Of a DNA stretch of 63,684 nt, positions 20,238 through 32,654 are shown one piece after another. Origin of the DNA: Clostridia bacterium (lineage in GTDB: Bacteria > Bacillota > Clostridia > Oscillospirales > Acutalibacteraceae). Below the pieces are notes generated by a model, which saw nothing but the letters and a program-made list of their open reading frames with translations, was not told where the DNA came from and searched no databases. The stretch is taken from the NCBI GenBank assembly GCA_017517135.1, contig JAFXAK010000018.1, positions 1 to 63,684 on the forward strand. The letters run 5' to 3'. The stretch's first letter is position 1, and every line of letters begins with the position of its first letter. The position numbers were made by a program, and so were the translations under genes.

Positions 20238-20266
20238 TTTACAATTAAAAATATTAGTGGTAAAAT
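20238..20266 (+). promoter_or_regulatory. uvrB promoter
   Basis: TTTACA at 20238-20243 and TAAAAT at 20261-20266 with the ideal 17-bp spacer, 36 bp before the GTG start. Confidence 0.65.
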
Positions 20267-20302
20267 ATCATTGAATTTTCATAAAAGACAGAGGATTTTT
20301 CA

Positions 20303-22264
20303 GTGGATAAATTTATATTACACAGTCAATTTTCTCCCACGGGCGACCAACCGCAGGCTATAAAGGAGCTTGCAGACGGTGTAAACAAGGGATATAAGGA
20401 ACAGACGCTTCTCGGTGTTACGGGCTCGGGAAAAACATTTACTATGGCAAATGTTATCGCCGAGCTTAACCGTCCCACACTTGTTCTTGCGCACAACAAA
20501 ACTCTTGCCGCACAGTTATGCTCCGAATTCAGAGAGTTTTTCCCCGAAAATGCCGTTGAATATTTCGTTTCATATTATGACTACTATCAGCCTGAGGCAT
20601 ATATTGCTTCAACCGATACCTATATCGAAAAGGACTCTGCCGTAAACGATGAAATTGACCGTCTGCGCCATTCCGCAACATCAGCCTTGTCCGAAAGACG
20701 GGATGTTATCATAGTGGCAAGTGTTTCTTGCATATATTCTCTCGGCAATCCCATAGACTACCGCAATATGGTGATTTCCCTGAGAACGGGAATGGAAAAG
20801 AGCCGTGATGAGCTTATCGAAAAGCTTGTTGAGATACAATATGAAAGAAACGATCTTAATTTTATAAGAAACAAATTCCGTGTCAAAGGCGATGTTGTTG
20901 ACATCTTCCCTGTTTACACAAGCGAATATGCAATAAGAATTGAATTTTTCGGTGATGAAATAGACCGTATATGCGAAATAAATCCTCTTACGGGAGAAAT
21001 AAGAAACTCCCTTTCGCATGTTGCAATATATCCTGCCTCCCACTATGTTGTATCCCCCGAAAAGCTCGAAAAGGCCATTGCTGAAATTATGGCAGAAATG
21101 GAAGCCAGAGAAGCGGAATTTATTTCTCAGGGCAAGCTTATTGAAGCACAGAGAATCCGTCAGCGTACCGAATACGATATGGAAATGCTCAGAGAAACGG
21201 GCTTTTGCAAGGGAATTGAAAACTATTCAAGAATAATGTCGGACAGAAAACCGGGCGAAGCGCCGTTCACATTGCTGGACTTCTTTCCCGAGGATTTCGT
21301 TTTGTTTGTTGATGAATCGCATGTAACCTTACCTCAGGTAAGAGGTATGTTCGGCGGTGACAGGTCGAGAAAGGACTCACTTGTTGAATTCGGCTTCCGT
21401 CTGCCGTCCGCTTATGACAACAGACCGCTTACATTCGATGAATTTTATGCAAAAACGGGGCAGAAAATATTTGTAAGTGCAACTCCGGGAGAAACAGAAA
21501 AGCGATTGAGCGTTCAGACAGCAGAACAGATAATCCGTCCCACAGGTCTTTTAGATCCCGAAATTGATGTACGCCCCGTTGAGGGACAGATTGATGACCT
21601 TATATCCGAAATCAACATCCGTACGGCAAACAAGGAAAGAGTGCTTATCACAACCCTTACAAAGAAGATGGCGGAAAATCTTACCGATTATCTCATTGAC
21701 TACGGCATTAAAGTCCGTTATATGCACTACGATATTGACACCATTGAACGAATGGAAATCATACGCGATTTAAGACTCGGAGAGTTTGATGTGCTTGTTG
21801 GTATAAATCTGCTAAGAGAGGGACTTGACATTCCCGAGGTTTCTTTAGTTGCAATTCTTGATGCCGACAAAGAGGGCTTTTTACGCTCTGAAACCTCTCT
21901 TATACAGACGGTGGGCAGAGCGGCAAGAAATGCAAACGGACGGGTTATTATGTATGCCGATACCGTTACGCCGTCAATGGAAAAGGCTATTAAGGAAACC
22001 TACAGAAGAAGAGAAAAACAGCAGAAATACAACGAGGAGAACTCTATTACTCCCAAGACTATTGTTAAGGGCGTGAGAGAAATTCTTGAAATATCCAATA
22101 CTCACAAGCGTAAGGATATTGACGGCAAGAAGCTTACAAGAAAAGAACGAGAAATGCTGATAGAACAGCTTACCCGTGAAATGAAAGCGGCTGCAAAGAT
22201 ACTCGAATTTGAACACGCCGCAGCAATAAGAGATAAAATTGAAAAATTAAGGAAATTAAATTAA
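20303..22264 (+). CDS. uvrB: excinuclease ABC subunit B
   Basis: 653 residues from a GTG start preceded by AGAGG. Helicase motif [11 protein letters not shown] is near residue 39, the beta-hairpin [11 protein letters not shown] near 90-100, DESHVTLPQ near 338, and a C-terminal UVR domain (about 615-650) that binds UvrC. UvrB verifies the lesion handed over by UvrA in nucleotide excision repair. uvrA follows 14 bp later, giving a uvrBA operon; uvrC is not in the window. Confidence 0.98.
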   Translation: MDKFILHSQFSPTGDQPQAIKELADGVNKGYKEQTLLGVTGSGKTFTMANVIAELNRPTLVLAHNKTLAAQLCSEFREFFPENAVEYFVSYYDYYQPEAYIASTDTYIEKDSAVNDEIDRLRHSATSALSERRDVIIVASVSCIYSLGNPIDYRNMVISLRTGMEKSRDELIEKLVEIQYERNDLNFIRNKFRVKGDVVDIFPVYTSEYAIRIEFFGDEIDRICEINPLTGEIRNSLSHVAIYPASHYVVSPEKLEKAIAEIMAEMEAREAEFISQGKLIEAQRIRQRTEYDMEMLRETGFCKGIENYSRIMSDRKPGEAPFTLLDFFPEDFVLFVDESHVTLPQVRGMFGGDRSRKDSLVEFGFRLPSAYDNRPLTFDEFYAKTGQKIFVSATPGETEKRLSVQTAEQIIRPTGLLDPEIDVRPVEGQIDDLISEINIRTANKERVLITTLTKKMAENLTDYLIDYGIKVRYMHYDIDTIERMEIIRDLRLGEFDVLVGINLLREGLDIPEVSLVAILDADKEGFLRSETSLIQTVGRAARNANGRVIMYADTVTPSMEKAIKETYRRREKQQKYNEENSITPKTIVKGVREILEISNTHKRKDIDGKKLTRKEREMLIEQLTREMKAAAKILEFEHAAAIRDKIEKLRKLN

Positions 22265-22278
22265 AGAGGTCAAAAAAA

Positions 22279-25113
22279 GTGGCACAGAAAAAAATCCGTA
22301 TTGTGGGCGCAAAGGAACACAATCTTAAAAATGTAAATCTTGAAATTCCGCGTGATAAGTTAGTCGTTTTCACAGGGCTTTCAGGCTCGGGCAAGTCAAC
22401 TCTTGCCTTTGATACAATTTATGCTGAAGGACAAAGACGCTATATTGAATCTCTCTCCTCTTATGCCCGTCAGTTCTTAGGACAGATGGAAAAGCCTAAT
22501 GTGGAGCTCATTGAAGGTCTTTCACCTGCAATTTCAATAGATCAGAAAACAACATCAAAAAATCCCCGTTCAACCGTAGGTACGGTTACTGAAGTTTATG
22601 ATTACCTGCGCTTGCTTTATGCAAGAGTGGGTGTCCCTCACTGTCCTGTGTGCGGAAAAGAAATCCGTCAGCAGACTGTTGACCAGATGGTTGATAAGAT
22701 TTGTACCTTACCCGAAAGAACAAAGTTTATGATTATGGCTCCCGTGGTAAAAAACCGTAAGGGTGAGCATGTCAAGGTTCTCGAAAGCGCCAAGAAATCA
22801 GGCTTTGTGAGAGCGAGAATAGACGGCAGTATGTATGACCTCTCAGAAGAAATAAAGCTCAACAAAAACAACAAGCATATTATTGAAATCGTTGTTGACC
22901 GTCTTGTTATGAAAGACGACATAAAATCCCGTATTGCGGATTCTCTCGAAACTGCTCTCAAGCTCTCTGAGGGGCTTGTTCTTGTAAGCGTTGTTGACGG
23001 GGAAGAAATGCTCTTTTCTCAACAATTTTCCTGCCCCGAGCACGATATCAGCATCGGAGAGCTTTCTCCGAGAATGTTCTCATTCAACAATCCTTTCGGC
23101 GCGTGTCCGAAATGTACGGGCTTGGGAATTTTCAAAAAAGTATCCCCTGACCTTATTATCCCTGATAAAAGGCTGTCCATAAACAAGGGGGCTATTCACG
23201 GCTGCGGCTGGACAAATGAAAAATACGGCACAATAGCAAGAATGTATATGGAAGGTCTTGCCGACAAATACGGATTCACCCTTGATACTCCGATTAAAGA
23301 TATTTCCGAAGAGGGTGTAAATGCAATTCTTTACGGCACGGGAGAAGAAAAATTAAAGCTTCACCGCACAACCTCAATAGGTTCAGGCACATATGAAGCA
23401 CCCTTTGAGGGAATTATAAACAATCTTGAAAGAAGATACAGAGAATCCGCAAGTGAGTGGGCAAGATGGGAAATTGAGCTTTTTATGACAGACCACGCCT
23501 GTCCTGACTGTAAGGGAGCAAGACTTCGTCCGGAAATGCTCTCAGTTACCGTGGGCGGAATTAATATCAACGAATTTACCAATCTTTCCATAAGCGAAGA
23601 GCTGAAATTTATCGATAATTTAGTTTTTGATGAAAGAGAAAGCATAATTGCAAGCGGTATTGTCAAGGAAATAAGGGCAAGACTTGAATTTTTAAGCAAG
23701 GTAGGTCTTGATTACCTCACCCTTTCGCGTTCCTCGGGAACATTATCGGGCGGAGAAAGTCAGAGAATACGCCTTGCCACACAGATAGGCTCTGCTCTTA
23801 CGGGCGTTTTATATGTTCTTGACGAGCCGAGCATCGGTCTTCATCAGCGAGACAACGAAAAGCTTATTTCCACTCTTAAAAACCTCAGAGACCTCGGAAA
23901 CACTCTTATAGTTGTTGAGCACGACGAAGACACCATGCGTGCGGCGGATTTCGTTGTTGATATAGGTCCCGGTGCCGGTATTCACGGCGGTGAAATTGTT
24001 TGTGCAGGTAAGCTGTCTGACATTGAAAAGTGCAAGCACTCAATCACGGGACAGTATCTCTCAGGCAAAAGAAAAATCCTTGTCCCCGAAAAAAGACGCG
24101 AGGGCAACGGCAAGTTCCTTTGCATCAAGGGGGCACAGCAGAACAACCTTAAAAATATAGATGTTTCGTTCCCATTAGGCAAATTCATTGCCGTAACAGG
24201 TGTTTCAGGCTCGGGTAAATCCTCGCTTATAAATGAAATTTTATATAAGCAGCTCGCAAACGACCTCAACGGAGCAAAAAAACAGCCCGGACTTCACAGA
24301 GAAATCACGGGACTCGAATATGTTGATAAGGTTATAGATATTGACCAGTCGCCCATAGGCAGAACACCCCGTTCAAATCCTGCAACCTATACGGGGGTAT
24401 TCACAGACATAAGAAAGCTCTTTTCGGAAACCACCGATTCAAAAAGACGAGGTTATGCACCAGGCAGATTCTCCTTCAATGTTTCGGGCGGCAGATGTGA
24501 AGCGTGCCAAGGTGACGGTATCGTAAAAATAGAAATGCATTTTCTTGCCGATGTCTATGTCCCTTGTGAGGTATGCAAGGGCGCGAGATACAACAGGGAA
24601 ACTCTTGAAGTGAAATACAAAGGAAAAAACATAAGTGATGTCCTCAATATGACGGTTGAGGAGGGCGTGCATTTCTTTGAGAGTATTCCTCAGATAAAAA
24701 GAAAACTCCAGACACTTTATGATGTAGGTCTGGGTTATATAAGCATAGGTCAGCCTGCAACACAGCTCTCGGGCGGTGAAGCACAGAGAGTGAAGCTTGC
24801 AACAGAGCTTTCAAAGAGGGCGAGCGGCAAGACCGTTTATATTCTTGATGAACCCACAACGGGACTTCACACGGCAGATGTACACAAGCTCATTGAGGTG
24901 CTTCAGACACTTGTTGAGGGCGGAAATACGGTAATCGTAATCGAGCACAATCTTGATGTAATAAAGTGTGCCGACCACATTATAGACTTAGGCCCCGAGG
25001 GCGGCTCGGGAGGCGGAGAAATCGTTGCAGAGGGTACCCCCGAGGAAGTATGCAGAAACGAAAAAAGCTTTACGGGAATGTATCTTAAAAAGCTTCTGTT
25101 TTCAGATTATTAA
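22279..25113 (+). CDS. uvrA: excinuclease ABC subunit A
   Basis: 944 residues starting at GTG. Two ABC ATPase modules: Walker [10 protein letters not shown] near residue 33 and GVSGSGKSS near 640, signature [12 protein letters not shown] near 490 and [12 protein letters not shown] near 833. Zinc-binding CxxC pairs are visible (CPVC near 115, CPKC near 278, CEAC and CEVC near 740-765). UvrA dimers find distorted DNA and load UvrB. Its TAA overlaps the radC stop codon on the other strand by three bases. Confidence 0.98.
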   Translation: MAQKKIRIVGAKEHNLKNVNLEIPRDKLVVFTGLSGSGKSTLAFDTIYAEGQRRYIESLSSYARQFLGQMEKPNVELIEGLSPAISIDQKTTSKNPRSTVGTVTEVYDYLRLLYARVGVPHCPVCGKEIRQQTVDQMVDKICTLPERTKFMIMAPVVKNRKGEHVKVLESAKKSGFVRARIDGSMYDLSEEIKLNKNNKHIIEIVVDRLVMKDDIKSRIADSLETALKLSEGLVLVSVVDGEEMLFSQQFSCPEHDISIGELSPRMFSFNNPFGACPKCTGLGIFKKVSPDLIIPDKRLSINKGAIHGCGWTNEKYGTIARMYMEGLADKYGFTLDTPIKDISEEGVNAILYGTGEEKLKLHRTTSIGSGTYEAPFEGIINNLERRYRESASEWARWEIELFMTDHACPDCKGARLRPEMLSVTVGGININEFTNLSISEELKFIDNLVFDERESIIASGIVKEIRARLEFLSKVGLDYLTLSRSSGTLSGGESQRIRLATQIGSALTGVLYVLDEPSIGLHQRDNEKLISTLKNLRDLGNTLIVVEHDEDTMRAADFVVDIGPGAGIHGGEIVCAGKLSDIEKCKHSITGQYLSGKRKILVPEKRREGNGKFLCIKGAQQNNLKNIDVSFPLGKFIAVTGVSGSGKSSLINEILYKQLANDLNGAKKQPGLHREITGLEYVDKVIDIDQSPIGRTPRSNPATYTGVFTDIRKLFSETTDSKRRGYAPGRFSFNVSGGRCEACQGDGIVKIEMHFLADVYVPCEVCKGARYNRETLEVKYKGKNISDVLNMTVEEGVHFFESIPQIKRKLQTLYDVGLGYISIGQPATQLSGGEAQRVKLATELSKRASGKTVYILDEPTTGLHTADVHKLIEVLQTLVEGGNTVIVIEHNLDVIKCADHIIDLGPEGGSGGGEIVAEGTPEEVCRNEKSFTGMYLKKLLFSDY

Positions 25114-25829
25114 TCGAAAAAGAACCGGTAATCTCTGCTCTTTTTACCTTTTGAAAAGCTGAAAACATCCTCTTTGCTGAAAATCAGATGGTCGCATACG
25201 GAAATATTCAGATTTTCAAGAGTTTTCACGATCATCCGTGTTGTACTTTCATCTTCCTTTGACGGAGCGGCGAAGCCGTGAATATGATTGTGAGCAAGCA
25301 CTATTCCCTTTGCATCGCAGTTAAGAGCATCAACAACAATCTTATTGATATCAAGAACAATACCTGTTGAAGAGTTGCTTGTATATTCACAGATACGCTT
25401 TACACATTGCTTACCGTCTAAGCACAGCAGGATTGCCGTTTCATTTTCAAGACCTATAAAACGGTGGCGCAGATACTCAACGGCTTTTTCCGTGGTTGTG
25501 ATTGTCTGCTTTTCCTCGGCCCTGTCAACCATATATCTTCTGGCAACCTCGGTCATCAGCTTGATATGGAGTGCAGAGTTGGGACCTATTCCCTTCACCC
25601 TCTGCAAATCCTCGTATGAAGCATCAAACACTCCCGAAAATGAACCGAATTCCTTTAACAGCCGATGCGCTATGTCGTTTGTGTCCTCCCGCGGGATTGA
25701 GTAGAACAGCAACAGCTCCAACAAATTATGGTCAGGGAATGACTGTGCACCGCCGCTGAGATATCTTTTTCTCACACGCGCTCTGTGATTTGCGTGAATA
25801 TTTACCTCTTGTTTCTTCTTTTCAGGCAT
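25110..25829 (-). CDS. radC: RadC-like JAB/MPN-domain protein
   Basis: About 239 residues from the ATG at 25829, which has TGGAGAAAG just upstream and is preferred to a start at 25862. The N-terminal half has a helix-hairpin-helix ([13 protein letters not shown]), the C-terminal half the JAMM metalloprotease-like fold with [15 protein letters not shown]. The two metal histidines and the Asp are kept, while the usual HNHPSGD has become HNHIHGF. RadC proteins have no agreed function; a DNA-repair role was proposed but is not well supported. It is convergent with uvrA and divergent from the next gene. Confidence 0.88.
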   Translation of the reverse strand: MPEKKKQEVNIHANHRARVRKRYLSGGAQSFPDHNLLELLLFYSIPREDTNDIAHRLLKEFGSFSGVFDASYEDLQRVKGIGPNSALHIKLMTEVARRYMVDRAEEKQTITTTEKAVEYLRHRFIGLENETAILLCLDGKQCVKRICEYTSNSSTGIVLDINKIVVDALNCDAKGIVLAHNHIHGFAAPSKEDESTTRMIVKTLENLNISVCDHLIFSKEDVFSFSKGKKSRDYRFFFD

Positions 25830-25851
25830 AGCTTTCTCCAAAAATAAAGTA

Positions 25852-25880
25852 TTGAAAAACAATAAAATTTATTGTAATAT
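25852..25880 (+). promoter_or_regulatory. promoter of the second RluA-type gene
   Basis: TTGAAA at 25852-25857 and TAATAT at 25875-25880 with a 17-bp spacer. The start of transcription would be near 25887, which supports the ATG at 25910 over an in-frame TTG at 25880. Confidence 0.55.
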
Positions 25881-25909
25881 TGATAAAAAATATTGTATGG
25901 GTAAATCAA

Positions 25910-26878
25910 ATGAAATCTTTTATTATAGGGCAAAATGATGCAGGTCAGCGTTTTGATAAGTTTATAACCAAAACGCTCCCCTCTCTTCCGAAATCTCTTA
26001 TGTATAAATATCTGCGCACAAAGCGAATAAAGCTCAACGGCAAGAAGGCTGACATTTCAACACGACTCAACAAGGGCGATGTGGTTGATATGTACATAAA
26101 CGACGAGTTTTTTGCCGAAAAAGAGGAAAAATATTCGTTTTTGGGTGCGGGAAAAGCTCTTGATATCATATACGAGGATGAGAACATAATGGTACTCGAC
26201 AAAAAGGTCGGTATACTTTCCCACCCCGATGAGGGCGAATATGTTGACACCCTCATAACAAGAGTTCAGCGTTACCTTTACGAAAAAGGCGAATATGATC
26301 CTAAAAATGAGTTTTCGTTCACTCCCGCCCTTGCAAACAGAATAGACAGAAACACGGGCGGAATTGTGCTTGCGGCAAAAAATGCCGAGGCTCTGAGAAT
26401 ACTCAACGAAAAAATCAAATTAAGGGAAATCAAAAAATTATATCTGTGTGTATGTATCGGCAAGCCGCCTAAAAAAAGCGGTCTGCTACAGGACTATATG
26501 ATAAAGGACGAGAAGAAAAACAAGGTATCCGTTCTGAAAAAACAGATTGACGGGGCAAAAACAATGCTCACGAAGTACCGTGTTATCGACACAAAAGACG
26601 GTCTGAGCCTTGTTGAGGTCGATTTGCTGACAGGCAGAACACATCAGATAAGAGCACATATGGCATCTGTAGGCTGTCCGCTTCTCGGTGACGGTAAATA
26701 CGGCACAAACGAGCTTAACAAAAAATTCGGCGGCTACAAAAAGCAGTTCCTTTATTCCTACAAAACCGTATTCGATTTTGAAACGGATGCAGGTATACTT
26801 TCCTATCTCAAGGGTAAGGGCTTTGAAGCAGAAAACATCTGGTTTGTTGATGCCTTTAATGACGGAACAATTTTATAA
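25910..26878 (+). CDS. RluA family pseudouridine synthase
   Basis: 322 residues starting MKSFIIGQNDAGQRFDKF. An S4-like domain occupies about residues 1-75. The catalytic core follows with IIYEDENIMVLDKK near 86, active-site ANRIDRNTGG near 142 (Asp nucleophile) and LTGRTHQIRAHMA near 243. The N-terminal pattern resembles RluC-type enzymes that modify 23S rRNA, but the target is inferred only. No good Shine-Dalgarno is seen and the leader is short. Its stop codon directly abuts the ligA stop on the opposite strand. Confidence 0.9.
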   Translation: MKSFIIGQNDAGQRFDKFITKTLPSLPKSLMYKYLRTKRIKLNGKKADISTRLNKGDVVDMYINDEFFAEKEEKYSFLGAGKALDIIYEDENIMVLDKKVGILSHPDEGEYVDTLITRVQRYLYEKGEYDPKNEFSFTPALANRIDRNTGGIVLAAKNAEALRILNEKIKLREIKKLYLCVCIGKPPKKSGLLQDYMIKDEKKNKVSVLKKQIDGAKTMLTKYRVIDTKDGLSLVEVDLLTGRTHQIRAHMASVGCPLLGDGKYGTNELNKKFGGYKKQFLYSYKTVFDFETDAGILSYLKGKGFEAENIWFVDAFNDGTIL

Positions 26879-28885
<2,007 letters not shown>

Positions 28886-28955
28886 TCATTATAATATTTT
28901 TTGTCGGTTTTGTCTATAAAAAATAAAAGTTTTAATATTTTATATTTTTACGAGA

Positions 28956-29004
28956 TAAAAACAGAAATCCGCACCATATCACTCTGCTATGATGCGGATT
29001 TCTG
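28956..29004 (-). terminator. terminator of the XRE-regulator gene
   Basis: A 12-bp perfect stem (28962-28973 with 28993-29004); on the minus strand it is followed by TTTTT. The 148-bp gap between this gene and ligA otherwise holds only AT-rich sequence and the ligA upstream region. Confidence 0.8.
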
Positions 29005-29006
29005 AT

Positions 29007-30101
29007 TTAACATTCAATACTGTTTATCAATTTCTTAAATACAGGTTTTTCTTTAAAAGCTTCCGAAAGCGGATATCTGTTTGTCAACAGATGCTTTACT
29101 CTGCTTTGCATTTTGCTTGTTCCGAGGTTTGTTTTTGTCTTTTCAAATATTGCACCGTTTACAGCAGGTGATGTGCTTACACAAATTTCAGGTAAGCTGT
29201 CAAAGGCTTTGGCAAGTCTTACTTCTTCTTCAAAACACCGTATAGCTTCTTCTTCGTCACCGCTTAAATATTTTTTTACACCAAGATAGCCATAAACATA
29301 GATAATGTGATTAAAGCTCTTTCCGTAATCTTCATCAGGCATAACAGCTTTCAGCAAATCAATAAAACACTCCAGGATATTTTCATCATATTCCTCAGGC
29401 TCGTCATATACTCTGAATAAACTTTCGCCAAGTAATCTCAGAAGCTCAGCAACACCGTTTGCACAGGCTTGTTGTCTTTTCTGTGTGTCATTGTGATAAA
29501 TATACATAGCCTCAATATCTCTTGAATTCTGCATTAAAGGCATACCCGACAGCACTTTTTCAGCAAAAGTTATATCAACTCCGCTTGAATCAATCACACT
29601 TAATCTGCTCAGATACCTACACATTATTTTTTTTGCCCAAATCCTGATACTATCGGTTGTACATTGCTCCTGAATCAAGTCATAAATACTCTGTGTCTCA
29701 TTTCTGACCTCAAGCAAACGATTTGCATTAAGATTTGCATTTGTAAGGCAGTTCAGATATTTTACAAGCAAATCGAAATCCCCCGGGAATTCACATACCG
29801 CTTGCTTCATCAATGCTGTTACCTCTTCAGGCTTATGCTCACTCCAAAGCCTTGAATATTCGTCGCAATAATGCTGTATTTTTCGTTCCTGTTCAATTTT
29901 GTTAATGCCGAGAAGGCTGTCAACGCTTGTGCCGAAAAAAGAAGCTATTGCAGGAAGCATAGTAATATCGGGGTATGTTTCATTTCGTTCCCATTTGCTT
30001 ATGCTCTGATTGCTGACACCGAGAAAATTCGCAAGCGTTTCCTGCGTTATGTTTTTATCCTTTCGCATTGATTTTATTGTTTCGCCAATATTGATTGTCA
30101 T
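29007..30101 (-). CDS. XRE-family helix-turn-helix regulator with helical C-terminal domain
   Basis: 364 residues from the ATG at 30101 (GGAG nine bases upstream; a longer in-frame start at 30170 lacks support). The first 65 residues are a Cro/C1-type HTH: KNITQETLANFLGVSNQSIS then KWERNETYPDI. The remaining 300 residues are predicted helical and repeat-like (TPR-type), a layout seen in regulators that sense peptides or other ligands. Targets are unknown. It is divergent from the NAD(P)HX repair gene with about 200 bp between, so it may regulate its own or that promoter. Confidence 0.85.
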   Translation of the reverse strand: MTINIGETIKSMRKDKNITQETLANFLGVSNQSISKWERNETYPDITMLPAIASFFGTSVDSLLGINKIEQERKIQHYCDEYSRLWSEHKPEEVTALMKQAVCEFPGDFDLLVKYLNCLTNANLNANRLLEVRNETQSIYDLIQEQCTTDSIRIWAKKIMCRYLSRLSVIDSSGVDITFAEKVLSGMPLMQNSRDIEAMYIYHNDTQKRQQACANGVAELLRLLGESLFRVYDEPEEYDENILECFIDLLKAVMPDEDYGKSFNHIIYVYGYLGVKKYLSGDEEEAIRCFEEEVRLAKAFDSLPEICVSTSPAVNGAIFEKTKTNLGTSKMQSRVKHLLTNRYPLSEAFKEKPVFKKLINSIEC

Positions 30102-30297
30102 TTCAGTCAACTCCATTAAAAAATCAACAGCGCTGTTGTCATCTGTATCGTAACAATTTTTTAAGAACAAATCAATGACTTGTTCGGAGATATCAAATCA
30201 ACTGTTTGTTGGATTATTTACAATATGGTTGACAGCAATTTTATTTTTGTTATTGCCATACCGTCTCCCGTATGTTAAAATCAATTCGGGTGATATT

Positions 30298-31821
30298 ATG
30301 ACTATACTTTCCGCTTCTCAGATAAGAGCTGTTGAACAAACGGCAAATGATGCAGGACTTCCCTACAGAGATATGATGGAGAAGGCAGGCAGAGGCTGTG
30401 CCGAATATATTTTACAAAGCTGCGGTAAATTCAATACTGTCTGTGTGCTTATAGGCAAGGGCAAAAACGGCGGTGACGGCTATGTTTTGTCGCGTTATCT
30501 TGCAAATGCGGGCAAAAAGGTCTTTGCAGTTAAAATGTTTGATTGCGAAAGCGATTCTCTTTCGGAAAGTATGAAGGATATTCTTCCCGATTCGGTTGAG
30601 CTTTTGTATCTTTCGGACAACAAGGAAAAAATATTCTCTCTTATTGAAAAATGCGATATCATCACCGATGCTGTTTTCGGAATCGGCTTTTCGGGTGCTT
30701 TGCCCGAGCATATAAAAGAGGTTTTTTGTGAATGCGCAAAAAGCAAGGCACTTAAAATTGCAATAGATGTCCCCAGCGGCTTATCGCACCTCAGCGAAAA
30801 TCTCTCGAACTGCTTCAGAGCAGACCGTACACTTTCTATGCTTGCATACAAAAAAGAGCATATATACAAGCCTTACAGCTCTCTTTGCGGAAAAACAAGC
30901 ATTATCCCCATAGGAATACAAATAAATTCAAAAAGCTTTCTTAATGCCGTGACAGCAAAAGAAGCGGCAAAGGGCTTCCCCGAAAGAAAATACAATTCAC
31001 ATAAGGGTACATTCGGACACGCTCTTCTCCTGACAGGCAGCAGAAAATACCCCGGTGCCGCCGTTATGGCAACAAGAGGGGCTTTGAATACGGGTGCGGG
31101 ACTGGTTACACTCGCATTTCCCGATTGCTGCTACAACACGCTTACTGCAGCTCTTTCGGAATGTATATTCTCTCCCCTTGAAAGTGATCCTATGGGCTTT
31201 ATATCGGATAAAAATACCGATTGGCTCAAAAACAACTGCAACAAATTTTCTGCAATAGCTGTCGGATGCGGAATGGGACAGACTGCCGCAACCGCAAAGT
31301 GTATAAGCACCCTCATAAAAAATTACAAGGGTACGCTGATAATAGATGCAGACGGCATAAATTCAATCTGCGATAATATAAATATATTGAAGGATGCCGC
31401 AGGTACAGTCTGTCTGACACCACATCCGGGTGAAATGTCCCGTCTTACAGGTCTTCCGGTGCAGACAATAAATGAGCACCGCGAGGAAATAGCCGCTTCG
31501 TTTGCAAAACAGTTCGGCTGTTTTGTTGTTCTGAAAGGGGCTAATACGGTTATTGCAACTGATGACGCTACCGTTTTTGTAAACACAACGGGCAATCCCG
31601 CTCTGTCGAGAGGCGGCAGCGGAGATCTGCTTACGGGTATAGCCGTGTCATTGTCGGCTCAGGGCAATTCACCCCTGCAGTCACTTATCTCTGCCGTTTA
31701 TCTTCACGGCCTTGCAGGTGATATTGCCGCTGAAAAATACACACAGTTCGCCGCAACCGTTGAACGCATAACAGACTGTATTCCCGAAGCTCTTTCACAA
31801 ATATGTGAAAAAGGCTTGTGA
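30298..31821 (+). CDS. nnr: bifunctional NAD(P)H-hydrate epimerase / ADP-dependent NAD(P)H-hydrate dehydratase
   Basis: 507 residues from the ATG at 30298, preceded by GGGTGAT; an in-frame start at 30175 would add a hydrophobic leader not seen in this family. The N-terminal YjeF epimerase domain has LIGKGKNGGDGYVLSRYL near residue 53; the C-terminal ribokinase-like dehydratase domain has LTPHPGEMSRLTG near 376 and GGSGDLLTGI near 438. It repairs hydrated, redox-dead NAD(P)H. The next gene overlaps its stop codon. Confidence 0.94.
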   Translation: MTILSASQIRAVEQTANDAGLPYRDMMEKAGRGCAEYILQSCGKFNTVCVLIGKGKNGGDGYVLSRYLANAGKKVFAVKMFDCESDSLSESMKDILPDSVELLYLSDNKEKIFSLIEKCDIITDAVFGIGFSGALPEHIKEVFCECAKSKALKIAIDVPSGLSHLSENLSNCFRADRTLSMLAYKKEHIYKPYSSLCGKTSIIPIGIQINSKSFLNAVTAKEAAKGFPERKYNSHKGTFGHALLLTGSRKYPGAAVMATRGALNTGAGLVTLAFPDCCYNTLTAALSECIFSPLESDPMGFISDKNTDWLKNNCNKFSAIAVGCGMGQTAATAKCISTLIKNYKGTLIIDADGINSICDNINILKDAAGTVCLTPHPGEMSRLTGLPVQTINEHREEIAASFAKQFGCFVVLKGANTVIATDDATVFVNTTGNPALSRGGSGDLLTGIAVSLSAQGNSPLQSLISAVYLHGLAGDIAAEKYTQFAATVERITDCIPEALSQICEKGL

Positions 31822-32366
31822 TTTTCGTGAAGCAAAGCATTAAGGTTTTATCGGCTGTAATAATTCTGAGTTTTCTGTGCGCCTGTTCTCAGCTGCAGCC
31901 GTTTTCTTCTTTCTCTCCCTATAGCGAGTTCTCTCTGGAAATGGATGCACAAAAGGGAGAAAGTGAGTTTTCCGCAACACTTAATGCAGCTGACGCTTAC
32001 AATATTTCACTTTTGTTTCATACCCCGTCTCAGCTTGACACCTTCCAAATCACACTCACGCCCGAGGGATATTCTGTCAATGCCTACGGCATAAATGATG
32101 CTTTACCGCCCGAATATATAGGTGAAAATTCCTTGCTTGATATTATATTTTCTTCAATACAGACATTTATCTATTCGGATTTCAGCGATTTCAAAAAAGA
32201 CAGACAAAGCGGGAATTATACAGCAGAAATTACGGTAAACAACACGCTTGTCTCGGCGGTTTTCGCTCCCGACGGTTATCTTTTGTCTTTGTCTGCCCCC
32301 GACAAAGCTTTTTCGGCAACATTTACAAACACTCAAACAGATATTGACAAACAGCAAGAAAAATAA
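31818..32366 (+). CDS. putative lipoprotein of unknown function
   Basis: Up to 182 residues. A GTG at 31818 overlaps the previous stop; a second GTG at 31827 gives a cleaner signal peptide, MKQSIKVLSAVIILS then a lipobox FLCAC. After lipidation on Cys the mature part is about 155 residues, Ser/Phe-rich, with alternating beta-like segments and no motif I recognise. It should be anchored on the outer face of the membrane. The overlap with nnr implies co-transcription. The alaS promoter overlaps its last codons. Confidence 0.7.
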   Translation: MIFVKQSIKVLSAVIILSFLCACSQLQPFSSFSPYSEFSLEMDAQKGESEFSATLNAADAYNISLLFHTPSQLDTFQITLTPEGYSVNAYGINDALPPEYIGENSLLDIIFSSIQTFIYSDFSDFKKDRQSGNYTAEITVNNTLVSAVFAPDGYLLSLSAPDKAFSATFTNTQTDIDKQQEK

Positions 32367-32372
32367 TATAAT
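32344..32372 (+). promoter_or_regulatory. consensus promoter of the alaS T-box leader
   Basis: TTGACA at 32344-32349, 17 bp, TATAAT at 32367-32372: a perfect sigma-A consensus. The -35 box lies inside the end of the lipoprotein gene. Transcription would start near 32379, just before the T-box stem I. Confidence 0.85.
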
Positions 32373-32395
32373 TAAAAAAAATATTCAAGCGATAT

Positions 32396-32587
32396 CATAC
32401 AGTTATTCTGAATCAACGGACTTTTCAGAGAGAAAAACATCGGTGTGAGTTTTTTAAGTTCAGAGCAGAAACGCCGCTGTATGCCGCCCTGATGATGAAT
32501 CAGGCGTATTTTCTGCGTTAAAGGATAAAGAGTGGTGCTTGTGCGCAATTCGGGTGGTACCGCGGTTTTTAAGCCGTCCCGTTTTTT
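32396..32587 (+). promoter_or_regulatory. T-box riboswitch controlling alaS
   Basis: The T-box sequence GGGTGGTACCGCGG is at 32552-32565, followed by a terminator (GGG...CGG with CCG...CCC) and TTTTTT ending at 32587. Stem I is closed by CATACAG (32396-32402) with CTGTATG (32477-32483). Inside it CTGAA pairs with TTCAG, and a distal hairpin GAAAAAC...GTTTTT carries AGAGAG and GGTG elements. The expected specifier bulge on the 3' side contains GCA and GCC, both Ala codons. A further stem CCTGAT/ATCAGG follows. Uncharged tRNA-Ala would stabilise the antiterminator and switch on alaS. Confidence 0.93.
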
Positions 32588-32654
32588 GTGTGCAGGTATA
32601 TTTTTTTGTGCAAAAACAAATGATATATATTTTTTATGAAAGGACAGTTCAAAA

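Noticed and set aside
30175-30297. Membrane leader on the NAD(P)HX repair protein
   Set aside because: Although the frame is open, the family starts at MTILSASQIRAVE, which has its own GGGTGAT site. The extra 41 residues are probably promoter DNA.
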